Shown here: one piece after another, positions 11,307 to 25,000 of the stretch | Numbering within the stretch: position 1 is the first letter of the stretch | How the letters are laid out: each line of letters starts with the position of its first letter | Assembly: GCF_032362555.1 (NCBI RefSeq) | Contig: NC_083518.1 | Location: forward strand, 2,492,501 to 2,556,500 | Source: Amyelois transitella | Lineage: Eukaryota > Arthropoda > Insecta > Lepidoptera > Pyralidae | DNA: 64,000 nt | Reading direction: 5' to 3' | Made by a program: the position numbers and the translations under genes | Notes under the pieces: model-generated | The model's input: only the letters and a program-made list of their open reading frames with translations | The model's database searches: none | What the model was told of the DNA's origin: nothing

Positions 11307-11689
11307 TTAAAAATGTCTAGTAGCACGCGTCGAACACTAGATGCTATTGTAAGTATATCTATTTATTAAAGAGATTTAAAAGTTTTTTTTATTACTTTTA
11401 TAAAGGTTTATTTTAGTTTAACTTACATATCGAATTTGTATGAAAAAAGTTAACCAACGTTCATAGACCATATTTTTGCAAGGCAAATATCTCTTAAAGG
11501 CGGACCCAGGGCCCGAAGCATAGTAGCGGAATTTACAACTGAGAATACGCAAAAATGAGATATATATAAGTAGTAGAAATAGGTAATATGCATATCTATT
11601 ACCATAAAAATCGGAGTAATAAATGACATATTGCTGATTTTTGTTTTTGAATTCTACTAATTAAACCAGACCTAATGGACGCTAATCAT

Positions 11690-11856
11690 AAAGAGAAAAC
11701 ATTTGTGTTTAAATTAATAAACGCAAAAACTACTGGACTGATTTTTCACAAAATTTGGCACAGATATAGAAAACATCCTCGTGATTTAGGCTTCCGTTTT
11801 ATCTGGAATACGAGCCCTCCTTCACCCAAATGCTCCCGTGCAAAAGCTAGTTTGAA
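11690..11856 (+). repeat. Family F LINE/SINE tail
   Basis: AAAACTACTGGACTGATTTTT, AAATTTGGCACAGATATAGA and a GTGCAAAAGCTAGTTT end; one of the better copies. Confidence 0.65.
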
Positions 11857-11884
11857 ATAAAAAAAACTACTATTTAATTATCAA

Positions 11885-14698
11885 ACATGTTTATTTATAA
11901 TACAAATAACTAAATCACTAACACAAATGTGGGTTGACTGTTAAACACATCACACATACATTAAAAAAAAAAACCTTTTTTACGTATTGTTACCAAAAAT
12001 GTTTTGGATACCCATTTAAGATTGAATTAACATTTATTTTCAATGAATGACTTATTACAGAGAAGTATATGCCTAAGTAAAGAGAGTTATTAATAACAAA
12101 ATGATATTGGTATATTGTTACAAGTTTCAATGAGAACTTAAAGAGTATGTATGATGTGTTACGTCATAAAAAGCTTGGTGATAAAACAATACATATACAT
12201 TATGTGCATTGGACGAGGTGACTAGTGGAAAATTCTCTCACACATACATTCAAGTCCCAGATTCGCAAACTTAACATTATGAATGGCATTCATGTACTTG
12301 AGAAATTTTAATATGGAAAGGGCGATTTTGATACAATTTTATCGAAAATATGATTAAAAAAGGTTAACTCCGCTTATTCGGCTTTTTCGGTAAATTTAAA
12401 TGTGGTCGTAATCTTTGAGAACATTTAAAATATGATAAACAAGGAAAGTAATCACTTTATGCAACTCAAATTAATAATAGTATCAAACAAAATACTTTTT
12501 TAATTAGATTTATGAATATTATGCTCCCGTTACTTGTGCGAACTATTACATTTGTGGTTACACTTTTGTAAAATGATGTATATTTACCTAATATTTCGTT
12601 ACTTTGCCGATCACATTTAATCAATAAAAAAAATCATTCAGTCAAAACCAACACCTTACAATCTTCTTTTTTATTGGAAAAATTAAAATATAACATCATA
12701 AAAAATAATGCTTAATACATTTTGAAGTAAAATGAAGATTTTTTTAATTCCCTTCAATCAAAACAAAATAAATGAAAAAAGTTACATAATTATGTACGAA
12801 AAGCTTTTTTTTTATTATTATTTTACTTTTGGTCCAAAACAGGCTAAATGTTTGATTAGATATGTGTTTATAAGACCATTATAAAAATTTGCATCAAAAG
12901 TGAAAATCTTTACTTTCCTAATATTACTTATTTACATGCATATGAAAGATACGATAGATATTTAAACTCATTAATTATTAGAAACTATTCGAGATGTAAA
13001 CTTCATATCTTTTAAAATAAAAACCAGCCAAATTCTTGCACATGCACTGAAAAAATAAATTTTAACAATATTATTGAACTTTTTACTTACAGAATAACTA
13101 TTATTTTAAAAACAGCAAATGCTATTAGTTCATTGCGAGGAAATTAATACACATTTTCCAAATTTGTATACATAATAAATAGATCTATTACCGATCCACT
13201 AAACCTCATGTTCATATATAATTATTTTTAAAAATAAACTATAAGTAGTTCAATACGTGAAGTCCCGGGACACCTCTCCAGAGCGATGAGGTCGCGACCG
13301 GATTTATTATATCAGATTCTTTTGAAATTCATTTGGCACGAACAGATAACTTTTTTAATTTATTAAGTAAAATCTTATGTTGAAATATTAAGCTACACGT
13401 TACAAGCCTATATTTCAAAAATATTTTTTTCATTATATTGAGGGCACACCTATTCAAAGCTATTTTAATATGAATATTTTGAAGTAGCTAAAAAAATGAT
13501 TAATATTTTTGAAATAAAAAAATCCTCAAACATAACTAGTAAATTCTAACTATTCTTACAAAACTAAAGTTATATATTAATTATCTATAGCAAATGAGGT
13601 GACCATTACATTATACTAATAAACAAACGCGTGCTGCACAAAACGTAAAATCAACTTAATTAAAAAAGAAAAACTTAATATCGTTTACCTACTTTTTTTA
13701 AAAAACAAATGAGCAATAAATGGATACTACCATAAATTTTTTTTTTTCACCTCATATGTAAATACGTGTCATTCAGTCCCTTCACGTTAACTTAAGGTCC
13801 ACATATTAATGATTATTTACACTATAAAGTAGGCAAGTATACACCCTTAATTGGGAAGCGAATACATAATATTTACTCCTGCGATACATAGTCGCGTACG
13901 CATTGGCGACCCTGAAGAAATCTTTTTTCGCCGTTATTAAAAGCAAATCTATCAAAAGAAGACGAATACACATTAAATTTTATACACTGGCAACATCGCA
14001 AATCTTGGTCGTAAAGAAAAACTTTTGAAATAATTATTTTTACAACTTGTTTTTCGTTTAAGAAAAAAAAACATTGAATCGGGTTGATACAAATGTCACG
14101 ATAAAACAATGATTTTTTTTTAGTAAAGCGAAATTATTTAGTATGTTATTCATAAAATTCTGCAAGGTTGTCAGTGTATTACAAGTTATCATAATACCAT
14201 ATGGCTAACACTACCATGGTATATAATAAAGTCAAGTCATAGACTAATTAGGTCTTCTAAACAGAGTAGATACTAATTGCTTACACAACACGAATACGTA
14301 TGAACATAGTCGTTCATTAATACAGTAAAAGGTGCGTAGAAAATTCTTTGTTTACAATTGAATACGCATCTGACATGGATCCAAAAAGTGACATCAGCTA
14401 TAAGTGATAGAAAGTAAATTTTATGTGTGTAAATAATACAGGTTTAGAACATATAGAGCTGACATTTCAGTACAACAATTTATAACGCGGCCTATTCTCT
14501 GGCTAGATGTTCTGCCTTGTAGTTGATGTCACATGATGTCCAAGATGATTTTAAGATCCACATTTAATAGCGCATTTTATATTTAAAATAACACAGATTA
14601 ATAAAGGTATAAAGCGGGCATTTCAGTAACAACTGACATCGCGACCTTTATTCGAGCAAGACGAGTTGCCCCTCAGAGATGGCCGCTTCTGGTTGATG
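11885..14698 (-). other. Probable long 3' UTR of the M6PR-like gene
   Basis: About 2.8 kb of AT-rich DNA follows the stop codon and is nearly free of the interspersed repeats that fill the rest of the window; only a short SINE-like scrap is seen near 13258-13300. The repeat-poor stretch ends at a minus-strand AATAAA (11890-11895, reading TTTATT on plus), next to a LINE-type tail at 11700-11856. The boundary is an inference. Confidence 0.45.
11890..11895 (-). terminator. Distal poly(A) signal for the M6PR-like gene
   Basis: AATAAA on the minus strand at the far edge of the repeat-poor block downstream of the receptor stop. Nearer AT-rich signals could also be used. Confidence 0.4.
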
Positions 14699-17600
14699 TT
14701 ATATGCTATCATAGCTGTTGGGGTCGGGAGAACTCATCTGGTTGGAGCGCGCTGGTAATTTGAATCCGTTAATGGCGAATGCCCAGCCGTCCTGAAAATT
14801 ATTGTTTAAAGACATTTTGATTAATAATTTTTTTTATTAATGTTTAAACTTTATATTGCAAAGCAGTACTATCTGAATGTCAATTTCATCACTAAACCAT
14901 ACAGCTTTCATTTTAGCCATACCAATCGTGCGTAAAAAGGAGTGGGTAGCAATTATAGATAAAATAGAAAAAAATTACACAAATTGGCTAATTAGTAATA
15001 TTTTTCATAACAAATACCGTCATTTTCAGATTCAGATAGATGATCATGGAAGATAATAGGACATTACCTTCACTAAATTAGGCAGGTCGCTCCAGAATGC
15101 CAAATTGGGTATGACTTCTATACCGGTGGCTCCCATTAGGAACTTCTTGGTGCAAACGCCCAAGACTAAGTAGAATATGACCAGACAGAAGAATACTATG
15201 AGTAATGTCGACCCAAGTGACCTTCCCGGCTCTTCTATCGTCTTCAAACAGGCGTGTCTGGAGTAGAAAGCTAAGACCTGTAAATTAAGATTTTTCTTAT
15301 TCATAGACATTACTTATTCTCTTTTACCCTATGTCCTTTTGGTTGCTTGGAAGTGATGGCATATTGCGATAAGGCCGCCTTTTGTGCAAAATCTTAGCTT
15401 AAATATAGAAAAAGATAGTGTGTTGTATTTTTTATTTATTCATTTATACTTTGACTCTTTTCTTGAACCTTCTGTCATTTGGGAAATACATAGGATAAAA
15501 GTTAACAACTGGATCGTCCAACCTCACAAACAACTGAACATTCTGTATGTTTCTTGTGAAGTTAACAAAAAGCACGAAGGGAGGATTTCCCGAAATCCCC
15601 ACGGGAAAGGTGAAATCCAGATTTCTACGTTTAACGTGGGCGTATAATCCTAAAAAAGCTTATTCAATGCGTAGTGAATAAAAAGAAAATTAAAAAAATA
15701 AATTTCTACAAATAAAATAAAAATAAACATACAATTTTATCAGGGTCGTCAACAGAGTAAACAGCCAGGTTTTCCTTTCCTTTTTCCGAGCACATGAGCA
15801 GCACTATGTTATCACTGAAAGTTAAGAAAACAAAGTTATTAATTAACCATTATTATCTAATGATAGGTATATAATCAGACTTCCAATACCATGATCCCTA
15901 AATACCTACTTCTAAGTTCTTAATCTACAATTGATGAACCTTATGAAGGAAGATAGTCTTTACCTGACACATATTTAATCAAAATTGCATTTGAATAAAC
16001 ATTACATACTTTTGGACCTAGTGAATACAATAAATCCATTACTCCCAAGTTTTATTACATAAGTGCAACAAGAATGAACAAAGTTAGGCTAGATAAAGCC
16101 TATGAGGAACAACTTATTTCCAGAACAAAATTAAACGTGCTGTGTGTATGGTGCCAAAGGGGGTCAGCATGGCATCGGTGTTTCGCTTTTTATAATGACG
16201 TTAAACAGGATAGCGATAGATTGTCGCGCGATTAAAACGGCGTCGCACTTGCCATGCTAGCTAGTCCCGCTTGATATTGAAATATAATTATATAGAAGTA
16301 TAATATAAGTTTTATCGTAATCATATCGCTAATGTTTGCGTGATGCTTCAATATGCCTATGTTGAAACAATTGTTTTTTTTTTAATCCACATTTTTATCA
16401 ATGTACAAAATAATGTCAAATTAACTATAGTTTTATTGTATGGTAACCTATATTTAATACGAAAACCGATTCTTGTAATATTCGGCGATAGCTCATTACA
16501 AAAGCGGCTATCGTAACATTAAACCGCATTGGGGAAGTGATCGTGGTTACGACGAGTTTCCAAACCTGTTCTGCTACTGAAGTGAATATAAATACTATTC
16601 AATACTTATATATATTTTAGAGCGTCGGAGGTCGAATCGGTAAGGTGCTTGATTAAAAAACGCGGTAGCTCATAAAGACACCGGTTCGAATCCCACCGCG
16701 GCCATGTACAAATGACTGTTTCGAAGTTATGTACATTAGTTTGAATACTAACCGATGCTAACACCCGCTAATTTAGGCAACTGGATGTGACCACGGATCC
16801 AATATGGGTTAAGTTTACCTGGGGAGTCGCCTCGTGTAAAAACCTGACTCACTCAATCTAGAATCCATGGTCATAGGCATACCCCGGGCTCCTCTCCAGA
16901 GAGGTGAGGATGCAGCCGGGACTAAAACCAGGAGGAAGAGGACTTGCACTTCAAATTAGGTAACAAAATGACGCTCATTAAGATGAGCTCGTATGAAAAG
17001 GAATATTTGTGGAAAACGAAAGAAGTATGCAGGGATTGGGACAAATCGAAAGATTAAGTTTCTGCCTTCCAACAAAGAGTTGTGAATGTATATATGATAT
17101 TGCAATTACATTAAAAAGTTAATGTACAAAATGATGAATAGGAATAGGAACACTCCATCTCTTTCTACTCAACTCCCACGGAAGCAAAGCCATATGCAAA
17201 AGCTAGCTTTTATTAATTCTTGAACACACCAGCAGCTTATAAAGCTGATGCATGTTTGTCTAGTTTGGAGAATTTGTCTAGTTTTTCTCAATCTTGTAAC
17301 CCAAGGTTGTTGGTATTGCTATGAATTGTATTACTTACGATGGCAGGTTATCGTAGATGAGTGACAATCCATCACTTGAGAATGAGCTCTTGTTTGAAGA
17401 CCCGAGGTACTCACACAACTCATTCCCTAGTGTATAAGTGTTGTCTGTTTTATTCGTCAACGTAAAGGTGTATGATCTACGGGCCAACTGTAAGCAAATA
17501 AGAAAATCTATTGCATGATATAGTTGAAGGTATGGTCAGGTGGAAGTTGGTTCCTTATTCAGGAACATGATGGAAGACCCAGGGCATCTCTCCAGAAAGG

Positions 17601-18675
17601 CGAGGATAGAATCAGGATTAATGCCAAGAGAAGTAGAAGGAAGAAGTTTATGATGGGACTGCAGTGCAAACAAGATATCATATTTTACTACAATTTTTGT
17701 ACGCAAACAATGTAATAATGTTTTCAAACTTGAAAAACTGCACTGTAAATCTCACTACAGGAATAACTACATAAGCCTTATTGCAGACAAATTTATATTG
17801 TCTTTACCATAAAATAAAAGAAACAGTTACTCTGAGGTGACAATAATAAAAAGTAATAAGTTTTTAAAAGAAAATTACAAGCATATCATTATTCCTAAGT
17901 CACAAAGAATAAATAATAAAAAAAATTTAACTACTTGTTTCTGTCAAATTTCAACTAACCAATTAGAAATACAACCCTCATCTTTATCTTGCTAGTTTAT
18001 CTGTTTCACAAAGTAACCTCTTTAAAATGAATCTATCTCTTTTTATTATTCTCCATACAATATTATATTAAAAAATGGTTCACCACATAAGCTAAAAAAT
18101 ATATATATTCAAACTGTGTAATAGTTCAAGCAGACAGACAGACGACAGATAAATTACTTAAAAGTGGGTAAATAAAGCAAATAAACAAATAAAGGTAGGT
18201 GATGTATATAATATTTTTATTTGATTTCTATTATCCTTTATTCTTCTAGGAATATTTATAGAAATCAATACATACATACTCGCCTTGGATAACACTTGAG
18301 CTAATGACTTGTGGTTGGGTAGTTCTTATAAAAATATACATATCTAACTAAATTATTGATGAAGGCACGAAAACTTACAGTCAATGGTTTATTACAAGAT
18401 GATCCGGTAGTTGTATTGAAATCGTGCATGACATCGTAGCAGGGGTGATAATAGTATGTAAAAAGCTTAGTCTGCGTATTATTCAATTCTAATTTGTTGA
18501 ACATAGCTTGGTAAAACGAAGTCGTCACTGTAGGTGTAAGATCTATACCGGTGCCATTAGGGAATACGCAAAGACAGGAACTTTTCTTCACGCAAGTATC
18601 TTGAGCTACATTCTGTGAAACTATTAATGATAAATAAAGACACGAACACAGAAGGAAATTCTTCAATCCGATCAT
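14699..18675 (-). CDS. M6PR-like: Cation-dependent mannose-6-phosphate receptor-like protein, 276 aa
   Basis: Single-pass type I receptor of the Golgi-endosome route. Exons are 18379-18675 (ATG at 18675), 17339-17487, 15733-15814, 15068-15277 and 14699-14791 (TAA). Phases agree (831 nt), and the length is essentially that of human M6PR (277 aa). There is a signal peptide at about residues 1-24, then a cysteine-rich lumenal MRH-type domain with N-glycosylation sequons (NGT, NNT, NTT, NKT), a membrane segment at about 199-219 (LLIVFFCLVIFYLVLGVC) and a cytoplasmic tail. The strongest family evidence is the start of the tail, KFLMGATGIEVIPNLAFW followed by LPNLVKDG. This aligns with the human tail motif VVGAKGMEQFPHLAFW...LGNLVADG as I recall it. 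The tail ends in YDSI, a YxxI-type sorting motif, and lacks the terminal DxxLL of vertebrate CD-MPR. I could not confirm the four M6P-binding residues by eye, so lectin activity is not established. Confidence 0.85.
16621..16940 (+). repeat. tRNA-derived SINE, family B, near full length
   Basis: The head resembles a tRNA, with box-B GGTTCGAATCCC and a degenerate box A. The body follows: TTTGAATACTAACCGATGCT, GGCAACTGGATGTG, GTGTAAAAACCTGACTCA and CCGGGCTCCTCTCCAGAGAG. In intron 2 of the M6PR-like gene. Confidence 0.8.
16955..17105 (+). repeat. Family C retroposon tail
   Basis: AACGAAAGAAGTATGCAGGG and TCTGCCTTCC blocks directly after the SINE B copy; the two may form one longer element. Confidence 0.6.
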
Positions 18676-19048
18676 TTTCTATTATTCTATATCGTGCGTA
18701 TCACTCTTGCAAGGCAACTTTAGATGTCAATGAAAAAAAAATTCAATGACATACGATGACAAACAAAGTGTGATGACAAACTTGTCATTATTCTGTCATT
18801 GATCTTATTTTTCTTTTTAGTACATACATCCATAGGTACATATGATCGCGTCTATAACTCCTGTTTTAGGATGTTGATCTTAATCAAACTCACATTTTTT
18901 GTGGTCATGTCTGTCATTGTCAGTGCCAGGTCAGTCTGTCTGTCCTATCCTCCTGTCAAATACACTAGATAAAATTCCATTATTTATTTGCGGTTTTAAT
19001 TTTTTTAATATTTAATGTATTCCTGAAAAATATGCCCTTGTAAAAGAG
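18676..19048. promoter_or_regulatory. Divergent intergenic promoter between M6PR-like and SMG9
   Basis: 373 bp separate the two start codons, which face away from each other, so this must hold both promoters and 5' UTRs. No TATA box stands out. The block is rich in TGACA/TGTCA pentamers on both strands (for example ATGACA, TGTCATT, GTCATTGTCAG between about 18735 and 18960). Confidence 0.6.
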
Positions 19049-22000
19049 ATGTCTGAGAAAAAAAAGAAAGTCTTACCCAGTAAGGTAGGTAATTACATAG
19101 ATACTGCATAATTATAGTCGAGTCTATGTCTTTTGCGGAGAAGACAGAGCCAACAGTATGACTGTATGTTCTATTATTATGAGGTAAGGTTTGTAAAGAT
19201 ATTCAAGAATATCTAAGTGAAGGCTAGGCCAAAAATCTAGTTTTCTATATGAAAGGTTTGCTAACTATAAAGATATTTCATTCTTAATTAAGTAGGTACT
19301 GCTTGCGTTTGCCTGTGTATTTATTTAATTTATAGAAATTATTTTGCAATAAAGTATGTAAAACAATCTATTATATTAATTACTGTCTTGTATGATTCAT
19401 GATAAGGAAACGACGCCACGGCGGCCAGTAATTTTAAAATCTGACCGGGAAGCAAAAGAGCTACCAAAGGAGAAGGAAAAAGAGAAACCGCCTACAATAA
19501 TTCTCAAAACTCGAGAACAGAGCAACCCCAAAGATGAGAGACCTCAGAGCCCCAAGGCCATTAAAACTCCTATGGCTGAAGGTGACGGTCCACATCCATG
19601 TAAAATAGCCCAAAATGAAAATAAGGAAAAGAAGCAGCCTGGTAAGACATTGACTTTCATAAACTTAAAAAATGTGATTTTCCCGCCATTTTACCTCTCC
19701 GAATCTTTCCAATGCAAGTAAATGGCGTTGAAAGGTAAGGCTAACAAATTAATTCCTCCATTAAGCAATACAGCTGATTGTAGCATTTCAGTCCATGTAT
19801 GACTGTTGGCTCTTTGTACATAGACGTAGACATGTATGTAGACGTAAATCATGGCAGAAAGGTGCACCCTGCCCCTGTAGCATGTCACATGCTACGCATT
19901 TGTTATAATTTGAAAATTTATTGCTGTCCTGTTTAATGTCATAATAAAAAGCGAAACAGCGATAATTTTTCGTACGTGACAAACTTATCACTGTTTTTTG
20001 ACTGGATGTCCTTCCTGAGAGGTGAGGATTCAACCAGGGTGCAAACTAGAAGAAAGAAGATAACAAAAAATTTGTTCTTGCCCTAAGTTAATATGTTATA
20101 AGTTTTACTGAAGAGCTTACATACCTTGTTTAATTTCAGAAAAAATATGCCATCCATTGAAGCAGATGTCGGAGCCTATAAAACTTCTGGATGAAAACTT
20201 GGAGTTCAACAATGCTGCACTTGAGTTCCTCCATGATGCCAGCACCAATTATCTTGTTGTAGGTGTTGTTGGTATGTACCTATTTACTTACATATGCATA
20301 TAATCACGTCTATATATCCCTTGCGGGAGTCAACAGTCTTGAAAAGACCAACAGGCCACACATGCAGACGTTAGGCTTAATGATAGAATTGAGATTTAAA
20401 TATTGACAAGTTGCTAGTTCATCGCCTTTAAGAAGAATTCCAAGATTATTAGCCTTTTCCTTAGTCGCCTTTTACGACATACGTGGGGAAAATATGGATT
20501 GGTCCAATTCTTAAGTGCAAGGAACCACACAGATAAGATTAATCAACTAACTATATTGCAACTGTGTCCACAGGTACGCAAGGTGTCGGCAAATCAATGA
20601 TACTGAACTTGATAGAACAGAACAAACACACACAGGACCTTTGCAGGAAAATCAGGCAGGTGCATGAACTGAACGAAGGCAACGAATCAAATGAAGTTGC
20701 AAATATTGAGAACCAGTTTAAAACATTAGGTGTATCGGAGACTGCGACAATGTCAAATGGGTTTAAGTTCAAGATGCAAGATATACAGCAGATCGAGAGA
20801 GGAGTTCACTGCACAAGAGGTAGGTAATACAGTTTTGTGTTATATTAACCCAATCAATATCATAAGTAAATGCGAAAGTAAGTATTGGTTTACCTATTCA
20901 TGGGTTATCTACTGAATTATTTCTTCTTGAAATCACGTATATATAATTAAGTGTCTGGTGAAGGACATAGGGTACCTTTCATCCCGGTAAAAATTGTAGG
21001 CGACGGGCTAGCAACCTGTCACTATTTGAATCTCAATTCTATCACTAAGCCAAATAGCGGCCATTCAGTCTTTTCAAGACTGTTGGCTCTGTCTACCCCG
21101 CAAGAGATATAGACGTGAACATATGTATGTATGTATGTAAAAATTGTAGTTTCCCTGGGATTTGCAACAAACTTGTTATCTTTTATAGGTGGCGCTAAAT
21201 TCGTCGCTTTTTGTAGGTAGCGTTTAATTCACGGGTTTTTGTAAACTATCGCTGTTTCCTTTATATTTAAGGCATGAAGCAGGACAGAAATAGACTTTTT
21301 TTGCTTATTTATCATTCAGTTTCCTATTGTATTTGTTCAGTTTATCCTAAATATTTTTCATTCTCTGACATAAACCTATCTTCTATCTCGCTCTTAAACT
21401 ACTCTTCTTACATTTCTATTTCTTCTTTACTTTTCTACTACACTTTAAAAACCGGTAACTACAACTTTCAACACAATTTACCCTTCGCCTTATAGAAAAA
21501 TTCCAAGCTTATCTCTTAGTCAACTTTTGTGATATCCATGTGAAAGATGGAGTGGTCCTATCATTTTTTTCTATTGGTGCCGGGAACCACACGGCACTTT
21601 TTTTTCTACTCTTGGATATCGTAAATATTCGCCTAATGCAACTATCAGGACCCAATCTTCTTTAAATTAAAACTGGAGTAGTATTGTGTGTCTATATCAT
21701 GGTTCAGGTGTACCTTGGGCCCCTAAGGGAGGACTCAATTCAGAGTTGGAATGTGAAAAACTTTGAGAAGATGAGGGCAGGAGTAGTAAGCACATTACAA
21801 GCCTGCATTTACTAACTTCTTCCCAATTCAACTTTCAGGAGTTGACATGTACGTGACCCAAGATCGAGTCATCCTGCTTGACTGCCAAGCTTTATGTTCT
21901 CCGTCACTGATCGAAGAATCCAATAGCAATCCCATAACAGCTCGGAGTGCTAATGTGGTGACGGTGGATTGTCTGCAAGTGACGTCATTCCTGATGGCTA

Positions 22001-25000
22001 TATGTCATGTGTTGGTCGCTGTGCAGGACTGGTTCGCGGATTACAACTTTATCAGGTATTAGTTTTGTGAGATGTTAAATCATGTAATGTATTAGTTTCA
22101 TGCTGTCCAGCCTCCTCTCAGTTATGTAGCTGAGAATATACGAAGGTACTTATGTGCTGTTGTCTAAATTATGCTAGTTACAGCATCAGCTTCAAGCTGC
22201 AAGCTTATTTGACGTCAACCAATGTTGTTAAACCATTCGTTTTGACATTTATTAAGCGATAAGAAGTATCCTATAATAATGAATAAAAATTTTGAATTTG
22301 AATTTTTGAATTTGCTGCTAGTGTATTGATAAATAATAATATTGTCAAACGTTTGTTATTTTTAAACTTATGAGATAAACAACCATCAGTTGCGACATCA
22401 CATTCACCAATGCTGACCATTTCTATAGTCTCTTGTTGTTCCGAACTCTATGGATGAAAGAAAGCAAAAGCGTAACCATACTTACATATTATCAGTTACT
22501 CTATTACTTACACATTCTATAGTCTTATTTTATTTCATTTCAGAGGCGTTCATGGTGTTCGACCCCATGAACGCCTCCGGAATGCCAACATGAAGAGGCC
22601 TATTTATTTATTCTTTATTGTAACAATTATAATTTGTAAAGTACAATAGGCGGACTTAATGCTAATAGCATTATCTAACAGTCTACCATTGGGTTAAGCG
22701 GAGAACCTTTGTGTGGGTGATAATAAATATTATATTATACTGGTATTACCTATTGGTAGATACCTTTTGTTTTAAAGTCAGATTGCTTCACCTACCTATA
22801 ACGGTCATATTAGATTTTCACAGATTTAATAATATTTTTATTTCACAGATACATCCAAGCAGCTGAGATGCTCAAACCGTCACTGTCGGCTTCGAACCCG
22901 CTCAATCAGGAGCCGTCGGAATGCAACCCGTCCTCGTCCAGTCCACACTTGTTGCTGCTACACAACCGCTGCCAGTTGGAGGACTTCACGCCAAGCGCCG
23001 TCAGAACTATGCAGGAATTGTACACGTAAGTGTTACGTTTGCAATGCTTTGCTGTGAAGAAAATGCTGCAGTGCAGTTTGTTACCGCTTACTGACGCCTT
23101 GGAAGCGGCAGTAAACTTAGTTTTAAGTAATTTATTTGACGTCAACCAATGTTGTTAAACCATACGTTTTGACAATTATTAAGCGATACGGAGTATCCTA
23201 TAATAATGAATAAAAATTTTGAAATTGAATTTGAATTCTAGCTATTAACCGCAGCTTCACCCGCGCGGCACCTACACGCACGAATTTAGCGCCACCTAAG
23301 AAACAATGAAGATGTGTGGTTCCCGGCACCAGTACAAAAAGAATAGGACCACTCCATCACTTCTATATGTATGTCGTAAAAGGTGACTTAGGGATAGGCT
23401 TACAAATTTGGGATTCTTTTTTTAGGCGATGGGCTAACAACCTGTCACTATTTAAATCTCAATTCTATCATTAAACCTGTTGAGATGAGCGTGGCCTATC
23501 AGTATTTTCAAGACTGTTGGCTCTGTCTACCCCACAAGGGATATAGACGTGACCATATGTATGTATGTACGAAAGAATAAATAAATATATACGGGACATA
23601 TAACACAGATTGAGTTAGCCTCGAAGTAAGTTCGAAATTTGTGTTACAAAATACTAACTCATACTTACACAAACTAACTCAACGATACAATATTTTATAA
23701 CAAATACTTAGATAGATAAACATCCAAGACCCAAAACAATCGGAAAGTTCGTTTCTCATCATGCCCTGACCGGGATTCGAAGGAATACCTACAGGTTTTT
23801 CGCAAATCCCAAGGGAACTATAGTTTTTAACGGGATAAATAGTACAGTATGTCCATCTCCAGACTCTTAATTATACGTACATACGAAAAATCTATGTTTT
23901 TTACGCTTCAACTGAATTATTACTCTATAAATGCAAGCTCGTTGGCTCCTTTCTATTGTTCAATGTCGCGGGACCCAATACAAATAATAATATTCGAGGA
24001 TAAAAATCATATGACATACCTACTCCCTTATCTCGTAGCAATGAACGGTTATCTAAGATTCTCTAATCTCTGGATTGTAATTCCGTAACATATCGATATG
24101 ATTTTGATAATATAGTTGCCAAATCAAATAAATGGTTTTAACATTGATGTAAATCCCGATAAGAAAATACATGGCATTATTATAGATATGTTTTGAATAC
24201 GCGTTTATATTAGTAAAATTTAATTTCAATTTAATTTTTAACGTTTGTGTACACGTAGTATTATGCCTCCCCGGTATTCGAACCCGGGACCTCCGATGTC
24301 ACAGTCAAGCGTACTACCGCTGCGCAAGAGGCCGTATATATACCTAGTAATATTATTGTTGAATTAGTATCTCATGACACAAGTCTCGAACTTACATCGA
24401 GACTAACACAATCTGTGTAATTTGTCCCGTATAAATTTATTTTCTTTTATTTCATAATGGGTTTGATCTTTCATCCCCTCTTTATTACTCGAGCTCGCAT
24501 TCTCACCTCTCTGCGAGTAGAGACCGGGGTTCGCCTGTGATCACCACTCTTTTTCCTCATCATAAGAGCATCAGTTGTCAGTCACCGTTAGCACTCAAAT
24601 TAATGAACACCCTCAATTAATCTTGGTGCAGAGTATTTATTAAGAAATTATACCACCTACCAATACAGGTGGAATACCTATTATTTATACCTATCACTGT
24701 GGCCCATTGTAACTTAACTGTTCAACCAAAAAAAAATCCTAAATTTGAGTATGATAGGTACCTAGTCGTTATGTTCATAAATATTTATGCTGTCGTCACG
24801 TCAGATATTGGACCGATAAACAAAATAAAAGAGTGTTTTGTTTTTTCAGAAAGGCGTTTCAGAGATCGAATCTGCAGCTTAACTCCGGAATGTATATGTA
24901 CAGCGATTCAAACAAAAACGGTTTGAACGTTGACAACGTGTGCAAGGCCTACAGCGTCGAGGCGTGCGGGACGCCTGTCAACTTGTTCCTGTTGCCCGAG

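Noticed and set aside
11313-11348. ATG followed by 12 codons and a GTAAGT donor, looking like a first exon
   Set aside because: It lies just after the OBP3 poly(A) signal, encodes no recognisable signal (MSSSTRRTLDAI), and I found no downstream exon to receive it before SMG9, which has its own start.
19691-20033. Minus-strand ORFs in SMG9 intron 2
   Set aside because: Low-complexity and repeat-derived frames including family B remnants; no splice logic or homology.
22541-22610. Acceptor followed by a frame ending FDPMNASGMPT* in SMG9 intron 5
   Set aside because: The flanking SMG9 exons join perfectly without it, the sequence is a short palindrome beside a LINE tail, and no upstream partner exon was seen.
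24262-24335. tRNA gene
   Set aside because: The tRNA-like sequence is the head of a dispersed SINE, repeated at 28271-28345 with the same 3' body, so not a dedicated tRNA locus.
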